Origin: Euclidia mi
Lineage: Eukaryota; Arthropoda; Insecta; Lepidoptera; Erebidae
Reading direction: 5' to 3'
Assembly (NCBI GenBank): GCA_944739405.2
Contig: OX123187.2
Coordinates: 36,622,394 to 36,686,393, forward strand
DNA length: 64,000 nt
A program made the translations under genes and the position numbers. The notes beneath the pieces were generated by a model. The model was not told the origin of the DNA, made no database searches, and saw only the letters and a program-made list of their open reading frames with translations. This document shows, in pieces, positions 1 to 7,910 of the stretch (position 1 is the first letter of the stretch; each line of letters starts with the position of its first letter).

Positions 1-1
1 C

Positions 2-334
2 ATTTTTAGTTTAGCCATTCATCCAGTTATTAGCCAGCTAAATTCTAAATTTAACATCTGGTACCTAAATGACGGAACCCTAGGAGGCGACGTAGCCACT
101 GTCTATCAGGACCTGGCACTCCTGAAGACAAAATTTTCATCTGTCGGCCTAGACCTTAATCCAAGTAAGTGTGAAATTTTTATCAACGATACTTTAGACC
201 ATTCCGCAATTCTTTCCAAATTTCAAACCCTCGCACTCAGTATAACCCATATTCAAAAAAGTTCTCTTCGCCTTCTTGGGTCCCCAATACTAGACGAAGG
301 TTTTGATTCTTTTATTCATGAAAATTCAAAATTT
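2..334 (+). pseudogene. reverse transcriptase fragment (palm end), frameshifted
   Basis: Frame 2 reads without stop from base 2 to the TAG ending at 334 and contains WYLNDGTLGGD, followed by GLDLNPSKCEIF and SLRLLGSPI, which are RT motif C and the region after it. In RTs motif C is YxDD. Here codon 68-70 is AAT (Asn), so the first catalytic aspartate is lost. The sense continues in frame 3 from about 303-340, so a single frameshift lies there. The copy is therefore inactive on two counts. The start of the gene is outside the window. Confidence 0.75.
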
Positions 335-1571
335 TAGTGAAATTTCGGACCGCCTGCTCAAAATTAATATACATTCGGCTTTCACTATTATTCGATACTG
401 TCTTATTGTGCCTAAGTTCACACACGCTTTACGTTCTTCGCCTTTTTGGAAAAACCCAAGCCCACTAGTCAATATTGACAAAATTTTACAAAACACCCTA
501 AGCAACATTTTAAATGTGGCTCTGAACGACCGAGCATGGCTACAGGCGACATTACCTGTTCGCCTGGGTGGGCTTGGCGTACGCAAAATTTCCGACGTGA
601 GCTTACCATCATTTCTGTCATCGGTCCACAGCACTGCAGAATTAACCAGGAAAATCTTAGCACCCACACTGGTCGATTCTGAGGTGCCGTGTAAGATCGA
701 TGCCATTAATGCTTGGAAAATGGCTTGTCCAAGCATTGAGTTGCCCCGAAATTTATCCTCTCAGAGCCAGTGGGACGGGCCGCTTTGCAGCGCAATACGA
801 GAAAATCTCCTCCGTACATCGTACAATGCTGCAGAGCGTGCTCGTTTGCTGGCTGTGGGAGAGTGGGAGTCGGGGCTCTGGCTTCAAGCACTGCCATCGT
901 CCAACATAGGTACCATGTTGGACGACACGACCTTTCGCATCGCTTCTTGCCTCCGGTTAGGTGCGCCATGTGTCGCTCCACATCATTGTCACTGTGGGGA
1001 GGCTGTCGACAGCCTTGGTCACCATGGCCTATTATGCAGCAGGAGCGCAGGTCGCATTTCACGACACAGCAACCTGAATGACTTTCTCCGTCGGGCTCTT
1101 GTCACCGCTGGCGTTCCAGCCCAACTTGAACCTCAGGGTTTGGCACGTAACGATGGTAAAAGACCAGATGTAATGTCTCTACTGCCTTGGAAGTTGGGTA
1201 GGCCTTTGGTGTGGGACGCAACGTGTGTCGATACCCTTGCGCCATCTCATCTTCCTAGCACAGCGGGTTGTGCGGGCGCTGCTGCTGCCACAGCGGAGAC
1301 TCTAAAACGGCGCAAATACGTAAATCTCGTAGGGGATTACGTATTTGAGCCGTTTGGAGTTGAAACGTTGGGTTCATGGGGCCCAAGTGCTAGATCTCTA
1401 TATAGAGAACTTGCGAAGAGACTTGTCGACGCCTCGCGTGACCAGAAGGCTGGTATGTATCTAGCTCAAAAAATTAGCATTGCCATACAGCGTGGCAATG
1501 CTGCCAGTCTTCTGGGCACGTTCCCAATAGACGGCGATGTGGAGGACTTTCACGACGCCCTTTGTTATTAA
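303..1571 (+). pseudogene. C-terminal region of RLE-type retrotransposon protein
   Basis: An open frame of 422 codons; its first codon (TTG) is not a biological start, because the frame is simply where the RT reading continues after a frameshift. The first part (QNFSEISDRLLKI, VRLGGLGVRKISD) is RT thumb/linker. Near residues 230-250 there is a C2HC-type finger (CHCGEAVDSLGHHGLLC), then R..H..LNDFLRRAL, then KRPD followed by 15 residues and an Asp (VWDAT). Zinc finger plus (K/R)PDx12-15(D/E) is the signature of the restriction-like endonuclease that nicks target DNA in such retrotransposons. This 3' half has no stop, so it decayed less than, or later than, the RT part. It could be confused with a host nuclease gene, but the RT directly upstream argues against that. 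Confidence 0.7.
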
Positions 1572-2150
1572 TTTTTTCTTTTTTTTTGTATTGTACCTAT
1601 ATTTTAATATTTTAGTTTAATTTTAGTAGTAAGTAGTAAATAATTAGTTATAATTGTTTTATGTTAAAATGAATTTAATTTTGTGGTCGTTAATAAATAT
1701 AATCCTGGTTGGACCTACAAAGTGATTTATGTTATTTGTTTCAAGTGTGCCTCGCCGTTTTGCAATGCAACACATGTCGTGCATTCGGTAGTCACGCAAA
1801 CTATGGATGTATGTCTAGTACGACTATTGAATTTTTGTTGTCTTAGCCTGTTTTCTGTTGCGAAGCTTGCTTTTGAGAGCTGCAGGTTTCAGTAGTAGCG
1901 CCAACATCTGCTTGGAACATCTGACGACAGATTTACATATATTTCATCCATTGTAATATATTTAATCATACATTTCAAATACATTAAGTACACCAGACGC
2001 GATACGACTGTAATTAGGTCATATATGACCGGTGATGGTCACCGGTAATCGTAAATTTTTTATATCCTTTTTTCTGCTGCTCGATATTTTATAACATCCG
2101 AGGCTATCAGCGTCATCCGCAATGACATGCGGCGTAGTAAAGGCGCTTGG
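1572..2150. other. non-coding stretch between two retrotransposons
   Basis: The first about 110 bases are the T-rich tail of the upstream element. The rest shows no coding potential I can recognise. It contains two adjacent palindromes (see 2017-2046) and the target site of the BEL/Pao insertion. Confidence 0.6.
2017..2046. repeat. two adjoining palindromes
   Basis: GGTCATATATGACC (2017-2030) is a perfect 14-bp palindrome. It overlaps by 3 bases an inverted repeat with 8-bp arms, ACCGGTGA (2028-2035) and TCACCGGT (2039-2046), separated by TGG. No function can be assigned from sequence. Confidence 0.8.
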
Positions 2151-2155
2151 CGCCC

Positions 2156-2523
2156 TGTCCCAATTTCCTAGGGAAATCCAACGGTACTGATTGGAACCAC
2201 TGTAGTTCAACAATAAAACACCAGAGTATTAGATGAAGCACATTTATTGTATAAAAACACCCAATATTTATACAAGTCGCGGTAACCAAACCATACCTCG
2301 AATTTAAATCGATGAGTGCCATCTATCGGCACGAAATGTAACTACAAAAATCCCAAAAAGTATTTATAATGTCATTGTGAACGAAACCATATCTTGAATT
2401 TAAACCGATAAACTCCCTCTATCGGTCCCCTTTGTAATTAACAATTATATACATTAAAATAATAATACTGCAACAAAAACTAATATAAATGTTTAAAACC
2501 ATTTTGCTATAAAACCCTGAACA
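2156..2523 (-). repeat. 3' LTR of BEL/Pao element
   Basis: 368 bp, the same length as 6159-6526, with no difference found when read side by side. The left edge is fixed by CGCCC|TGTCCC and the right edge by CCCTGAACA, after which the two copies diverge. Confidence 0.95.
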
Positions 2524-2537
2524 TACCCGCCCACTAA
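2524..2537 (-). promoter_or_regulatory. polypurine tract of BEL/Pao element
   Basis: On the minus strand the bases just before the 3' LTR read TTAGTGGGCGGGTA, then the LTR begins TGTTCAGGG. A G-rich tract at this position is the expected plus-strand primer for reverse transcription. Confidence 0.75.
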
Positions 2538-2603
2538 GGACAACAGTCCTTAACATTTTCCATATGCTATACATATACACAGTAACACGAAAAAATATAC
2601 ACA

Positions 2604-2753
2604 TTAAACATCATTAAATCTTTGATACCGTGCGATTAAAGTGATAGCTCTAGTGACATTATCCACACCAGTGTGTTTTTTAACTATTCCCATTAACCAT
2701 CTGGCGGGTGGTAAATCAGTTTCCCTAACCAAGACGACGTCACCTGTATCTGG
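2604..2753 (-). pseudogene. integrase C-terminal remnant of BEL/Pao element
   Basis: The minus frame from 2753 to the TAA at 2604-2606 reads through GDVVLVRETDLPPARW and GIVKKHTGVDNVTRAIT and ends RYQRFNDV. This is the conserved C-terminal tail of BEL/Pao integrases (the DUF5641-type region). It is separated from the main ORF by about 200 bp with no integrase catalytic core, so the deletion removed most of RNase H and integrase but spared this end. It is too short to act alone. Confidence 0.8.
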
Positions 2754-2961
2754 TTACGATATCAATTTAAACCATTTGTGCCTGTGCATCAAACCAAAGT
2801 CTTAGCCAAATGTGATTTTACACCAAATGTGTTATAACCGTCCACCAACACGAATTATACCTGATTCAGAATATGATTCAATGAGGTAAGTTTACTTTCT
2901 TTTTACCCTTATCATTGCTAATATTATTTATTGCTTGCTTGAAATATTTACTTTGACTTCT

Positions 2962-5703
2962 TTATGCCATTATATGTAATTCCTTATGTATTTCCTCTTT
3001 CAGAAGGTAAGTATGCTTTGCTATTTTATATCTTTCTTTTTTCAGGAATCTTCTGCAATAGGCCACTACAGCGCCGTAGGTCAAATTATATGAATCGTAA
3101 TATCCATGAAGTCTTACTAGCCAGAAATTAGATTTACATTGCATCCAGCTATTCAACTGAAAGTTAGTCATATCATTCAACGCTTCACGGTAAGTAACCC
3201 ATTTATAAAGTAATTTTTGTGGCAGTTCTTCATCCCAACCTAGTCCAGACAACCATAACCTATGAATGCATATTATTGTGATTATAATACTCGATGCCAG
3301 CCATCTCAGTGGATCATCTAAACAAGATCTATGGTATAAATTCTTCCTTTCAGACGCAGGTACCGGCATGGCAGGCAGTATCTCAACATATTTAAAGCGG
3401 TCTTCAGCCCCATTCCAGGTAAGTCCAAGTATCTTATCCGTACCTTCCATATTTTCTTTAAGCTCTTTGCTCTCTTCTGTCTCCTTAATCTTTTCATCGT
3501 AGGTATTAATCTTATCCATTGCTGTTTTGCTGTTGCCGTTCCATTTTCGTAGTTTAAACCCGTCTTTATTTAACAAGCTAGTTAATTGATCACGTAATTT
3601 TATTGCTTTATTGTCATCATCACGCCCATTTCTATCTTCATCACTATCCATATAGAAATCTCCTTTGACCTTTTCTACTGGTTTCTCTTCTTTAAAAGGT
3701 ACTACATCACAGCCACTTTCATCATGTCTAGTAGTAGAAGTGTGAATGTTTTCGCAGCTCTGTTCTTCTCCTTCAGACAAGACTTTTTCAATACTTTGTG
3801 GTTTGTTTTCCATTTCCCAAAAGGCTTTCATCATGTTGTCCTTCTGAACATGCATACTTACTAAATTTGATGAATACTGTTGTTCTTTGTTTGTTCCAGA
3901 TAAGATCCACCCGAAAATTGTTTCTTGAGCTAGCAACGAGCCCGATGGACATTTATGGAACCCTTTTCGTAATATGTTGCCGTAAACATCAGATCCCAAC
4001 AACATATCTATCTTGTTGGGTGAATTAAAATTTGGATCAGCTAATTTGATGTTTTCTATAACTGACCAAGGTTCCAGTAATATTTCCCTTGGTGGCAGTA
4101 ACCCGGTCAATTTGTCTAATACATAAGCGGTAACATGAACAACGCAGTCTGGATTGTGCAATGAATGAAGACAAACTTGTGTCTTTGATTTAGAAACTAC
4201 CTGCAATTCACTGCCCAATCCCGAAAAATTACTCATGACTGCGGTGCTGTTTAAACCCAACAAAGGAACCGCTGCTTGTGTTATAAAAGAAATGTGTGAC
4301 CCCTGGTCTATTAACGCGCGTAGGGGTATCACACCTCTTCTTGTCTGAACATTAACAATTGCTGTTGGTAATAAAGAAACTTGTGCAAACCCTTTTGTAA
4401 TGTGTGCGCTTCCCGTGGTAACTTCATCTGATCCCTGGTGTGATGCTACAGGCTCCAATGGTGATTTAGTCTCAGCACTACTGGAATGTAATAATGAGTG
4501 ATGTCGTCTTTTACAAATTTGGCAAGAAGTTGTGTTACGACAGTACTTAACATTGTGGTTATTCCCTAAACAGTTGTAACATAAGCTATTGTCTTTAACA
4601 AATGTACGTCTTGTGTAGTTGTCTAGTTTCAAAAAGTCTTTACAAAAATATATTTTATGATCACCTTTGCAATAAGAGCAAGCTACTTGCGAACAATTCT
4701 GTGTTTTCGAAGTATGAAAATTGTTACTGAAATGAGGTTTGATCATTTGCTTATGATGCGCATCCTTATAAGTAGCATCCAAGAATTCTAAAGAATGAAA
4801 TCTGTTTTCCATAAATTTCTGAAACTGATCAAAATTTGGTAAAACATTATAATCAAATGTAATTTCACTTACTTTGGCTTCCCATTGTTTCCTCGTTTCA
4901 GTATCAAATTTCTGTGATACAATATAAATAATAATAGCATCCCACGAAGTTGTGTCTATACCCAAACCCTTTAATCCATGCAACATGTCTGTGGTGTTGT
5001 CCAACAATTGTTTAAGATTTGTTGCAGATTCTGTCGTTATACTCCGCTGTGAAAAGAATCTTGAAAATATATTATTTGCCAGAAATTGTTTATTATTGAA
5101 CCTTTTCTCCAATAAGCTCCAACATTGTTGATAATTTTCTGTGGTTATAGGAATGTGTCGCAATAGCTGTTCCGCTTCTCCCGTCAAGTGTCCCTTTAGA
5201 TAGTGCAGTTTCTGAACACTATCAATGCTTTCGTTGTTATGGATCAATGATACAAACAAATCCCTAAAAGTAATCCATTCTGTGTAACGACCCGAAAACG
5301 TTGGTATGGTTATCTTCGGTAATTTTATAGGGGTTGAATTCTTAAAGACCTTTGGTTCGTTACTACTAGAATGACCACTTTTTTCTGTACCACCACTTAG
5401 TTTTTCTAATAAATCTGTCAATTCCGAAATAAATTCCAAATAAAATTCTTCGACTTCATTAAATAAATCCTCTTTAAAATAATTAGACCTTTTTGCTTCT
5501 TGACATTTTAAAATCAAAGAGTGATTAAGAAAAAACTCCTTCCATTTACTTTTGACATTGTCAATTCTATTGCTGACATATGACTTAGTAATTCTATCCT
5601 TAGGGCATTTTTTGAAATTAATTTTAGCTTTTTGCAATTGTATCCGAATGTCTTCTTGGATTACTATAAGTTCCATTTTGGTGTGCCGTAAATTTTCTTT
5701 CAA
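2962..5703 (-). CDS. Gag-protease polyprotein with internally deleted Pol
   Basis: The ORF has 913 codons without a stop. In order: residues 1-110, a charged N-terminal Gag region; about 128-290, a Gag domain of the DUF1759 type (PTFSGRYTEWITFRDLF, LLRHIP); 342-398, three zinc knuckles (CSYCKGDHKIYFC, CYNCLGNNHNVKYC, CQICKRRHHSLLH); about 440-600, the retroviral-type aspartic protease (DUF1758) with ALIDQGS in the active-site position and LLGSDVYG and FGWILSG downstream; 630-690, an acidic, repetitive-looking linker; 683-686 FYMD, aligned with the RT motif-C box but continuing S in place of the second Asp; 715-721 FKLRKWN; 755-880, the Pao A17 region (LGLTWN, DDPLRWLA, LWLSGLGWDEELP, WMQCKSNF) running into the start of RNase H (LHGYYDSYNLTYGA). 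RT motifs A and B are missing, and the protein ends soon after the RNase H start. BEL/Pao polyproteins are normally about 1,700 residues or more. The ATG at 5703 is the first in the frame after the leader. It could still yield Gag particles; it cannot reverse transcribe or integrate by itself. Confidence 0.9.
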   Translation of the reverse strand: MKENLRHTKMELIVIQEDIRIQLQKAKINFKKCPKDRITKSYVSNRIDNVKSKWKEFFLNHSLILKCQEAKRSNYFKEDLFNEVEEFYLEFISELTDLLEKLSGGTEKSGHSSSNEPKVFKNSTPIKLPKITIPTFSGRYTEWITFRDLFVSLIHNNESIDSVQKLHYLKGHLTGEAEQLLRHIPITTENYQQCWSLLEKRFNNKQFLANNIFSRFFSQRSITTESATNLKQLLDNTTDMLHGLKGLGIDTTSWDAIIIYIVSQKFDTETRKQWEAKVSEITFDYNVLPNFDQFQKFMENRFHSLEFLDATYKDAHHKQMIKPHFSNNFHTSKTQNCSQVACSYCKGDHKIYFCKDFLKLDNYTRRTFVKDNSLCYNCLGNNHNVKYCRNTTSCQICKRRHHSLLHSSSAETKSPLEPVASHQGSDEVTTGSAHITKGFAQVSLLPTAIVNVQTRRGVIPLRALIDQGSHISFITQAAVPLLGLNSTAVMSNFSGLGSELQVVSKSKTQVCLHSLHNPDCVVHVTAYVLDKLTGLLPPREILLEPWSVIENIKLADPNFNSPNKIDMLLGSDVYGNILRKGFHKCPSGSLLAQETIFGWILSGTNKEQQYSSNLVSMHVQKDNMMKAFWEMENKPQSIEKVLSEGEEQSCENIHTSTTRHDESGCDVVPFKEEKPVEKVKGDFYMDSDEDRNGRDDDNKAIKLRDQLTSLLNKDGFKLRKWNGNSKTAMDKINTYDEKIKETEESKELKENMEGTDKILGLTWNGAEDRFKYVEILPAMPVPASERKNLYHRSCLDDPLRWLASSIIITIICIHRLWLSGLGWDEELPQKLLYKWVTYREALNDMTNFQLNSWMQCKSNFWLVRLHGYYDSYNLTYGAVVAYCRRFLKKERYKIAKHTYLLKEEIHKELHIMA

Positions 5704-6140
5704 ATATTTACTAAGTCAATATGTTTATGATGTTGAATTTTTCTAAGTGTTTTTCTCCTTTGCCAATCTATGCGAAATCGGGCATAGGTTCCCCGTAGTA
5801 ACACTTTTTCACGAATTATTCTAAGTCCTAAGCTAACAATTTGAAATTCTACAAGTCCTAATATTTTTCTAAGTCCCTATTCTAATAATAACTTTAAAGT
5901 ACTCACAGTCTTTGGTCCACACAACACAACACTATTTACACCTGCCCGCTTTGTCCGTCCAGTGATACTCCTCACTCCTGCTGCAGCCAATCCCGTGTAT
6001 TCGCCGAGATGTCGTTGTCTTGGGTACTGTCGCTCCCTGTACCCAAGTGCCTGAGATCCTCAACGACAATCCGTCGCCCTTAATCTCGGGTTGAGCCTTG
6101 CAGCTCTGGTCGGACAAAGTCAACTTCTAACCTGAATTAA
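5704..6140 (-). other. 5' leader of BEL/Pao element
   Basis: The untranslated stretch between the primer-binding site and the Gag start. Short frames occur, but none resembles a known Gag domain. Packaging and dimerisation signals would be expected here; none is identifiable by eye. Confidence 0.6.
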
Positions 6141-6158
6141 ATCCGGCTCGAAGGACCA
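6141..6158 (-). promoter_or_regulatory. primer-binding site, complementary to tRNA-Tyr
   Basis: The plus strand ATCCGGCTCGAAGGACCA, directly touching the LTR at 6159, is the 3' end of a tRNA including CCA. The implied acceptor stem (5' CCTTCGA) and T-stem fit eukaryotic tRNA-Tyr. The element therefore probably primes minus-strand synthesis with tRNA-Tyr, with no spacer between LTR and primer site. Confidence 0.85.
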
Positions 6159-6526
6159 TGTCCCAATTTCCTAGGGAAATCCAACGGTACTGATTGGAAC
6201 CACTGTAGTTCAACAATAAAACACCAGAGTATTAGATGAAGCACATTTATTGTATAAAAACACCCAATATTTATACAAGTCGCGGTAACCAAACCATACC
6301 TCGAATTTAAATCGATGAGTGCCATCTATCGGCACGAAATGTAACTACAAAAATCCCAAAAAGTATTTATAATGTCATTGTGAACGAAACCATATCTTGA
6401 ATTTAAACCGATAAACTCCCTCTATCGGTCCCCTTTGTAATTAACAATTATATACATTAAAATAATAATACTGCAACAAAAACTAATATAAATGTTTAAA
6501 ACCATTTTGCTATAAAACCCTGAACA
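6159..6526 (-). repeat. 5' LTR of BEL/Pao element
   Basis: The twin of 2156-2523, expected to contain the promoter and polyadenylation signals. Apparent identity of the two LTRs implies recent insertion, because LTRs start identical at integration. Confidence 0.95.
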
Positions 6527-6531
6527 CGCCC

Positions 6532-7825
6532 GACTTCATTTTCTAAGTTCAAATGAAATATACCTAATTCCAAATTTATTTGAAAAATAAAGTTTTTTTT
6601 TTGAAAATGTTATTCCTTAAAAAATTTGATGGTCCTGTTAGTAAAAGCAAAGCTTTAAGGACAAAAATGTAATATGAAACGCACAGCGCGACCATAGTTG
6701 TTATAACACAAATATCTTCGCCAAAACTTATCAGCCGACCGAGTAATACATATCGTACCTACTTGTATTCAAACTTTATGCTAAAACAGTTACCTATTCA
6801 AGTGGAGACTTCTGTGAACATTGCTTATCATTACCGATCTCTTTCAAACTGCAGAGCAAGTGATGTTATGAGCCCTACCGATAACATTTCGGCTAAAGAG
6901 CAATATCAATAATTATATTTTTGACAATACATACATACTCCATCTAAAAATTGCCATATACTGCCTAAAAGCAAAACCTTTCAAAAAGTATGAATATAAT
7001 AAATTGAGTCTCTCTTAATTGCTTCCACCATCATTCTTTATCTTTACAAGATCAGAAAGTCATTTATTACGAGTCCAATGTGCTTGCTGCCGTCGATCAA
7101 CAACGTTTATAACAGCTTTTTACCGTTTGTATTTCTTTTGATAAACTGCCGATCGATTAGAGAGTGGCTCTAATTTTTTTACTTCAGAATTATTCAATTT
7201 CCTTTATATTTTCCTCTGTAAATAACATATTTACAGAAAGAAGAAACTGCGGTAACATTTTACAGGCGATATTCATTGGTCTGGAAGTAAATTACGACTT
7301 TTTAATTAAAGTTAAGGAACTTGCCCCAATATTTTTTTGTTATTGTTAACTCCCTGCCTAATATCATGAGAACACAACAAGTTAAACAATAGATATAGAT
7401 TATATTGAAGATAAAAATGCTTGGGATTCATTTGCTCAGTCCCACAGGCAACTTATGTTTGATTATTGTTGAGTTTCATGTGAGTGTGTGTTATTGTGTC
7501 TATATTATGCTAGTTTAGTACTTTTATAATATTTTTAAAAACCTTATTAATTGACAACAACATTATAGACACACCAGCTCATATACCTATGAAAAATTCA
7601 ATGTAGTTACTAAGTTTTTAAATTGTATAGAATCAAGACGATGAAAAGTGTGGCCCGGAGTTTGTTGCCTGATTCTTCTCACGAGGCTCTACTTTCTGAA
7701 CAGGCTTTTTTTTTCAATGCTCAATTATGTAAATATGCATTTTAAGTTACTTTTTATTTTAATTTGTATGACTTTCTGACGTGTCCAAACAATTTTAACA
7801 TTTTTATGGAAATAAATATCGGTCT
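6532..7825. other. no recognisable gene
   Basis: AT-rich sequence with only short chance frames. Nothing recognised. Confidence 0.5.
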
Positions 7826-7910
7826 GTGTGGAGAACCTTGTGGAGGCCTATATCCAGCAGTTGACTTCTCTAGGCTGGCGTGATTAAACATATTTGAGTT
7901 TGAGTTTTGA
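7826..7910 (+). repeat. SINE/LINE tail fragment
   Basis: Contains GGAGGCCTATATCCAGCAG followed by AGGCTGGCGTGA. It is a short version of the (GAGGCC..T..CCAGCAGTGGA...GGCTGATGATG) tail seen in longer form at 14060-14295 and 47314-47545. Confidence 0.6.

Larger units (their letters stand above)
1..1680 (+). mobile_element. 3' part of a non-LTR retrotransposon with restriction-like endonuclease
   Basis: The window opens inside this element. Reading frame 2 (bases 2-334) gives the end of an RT domain, and a second frame (303-1571) gives the thumb/linker and a C-terminal endonuclease. The order RT, then C2HC finger, then RPD...D endonuclease is that of non-LTR elements with a restriction-like endonuclease (R2/CRE/NeSL/Hero-type groups); I do not assign a clade. 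The stop at 1571 is followed by a T-rich, AT-rich tail. The exact 3' end and target duplication were not found, so the right boundary is approximate. Confidence 0.75.
2156..6526 (-). mobile_element. complete, internally deleted BEL/Pao LTR retrotransposon
   Basis: The element is 4,371 bp and minus-oriented. Two 368-bp LTRs (6159-6526 at the 5' end, 2156-2523 at the 3' end) look identical base for base and, read on the minus strand, begin TGTT and end ACA. The 5-bp sequence CGCCC directly flanks both outer ends (2151-2155 and 6527-6531): a target-site duplication of the length BEL/Pao integrases make. A primer-binding site abuts the 5' LTR, and a G-rich purine tract abuts the 3' LTR. The single large ORF encodes Gag, aspartic protease and the Pao A17 region, but the RT core and integrase core are absent. 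Intact termini with a defective pol suggest it was mobilised in trans by a complete relative. Confidence 0.93.

Noticed and set aside
326..736. 136-codon minus-strand ORF
   Set aside because: A shadow of the retrotransposon frame on the plus strand.
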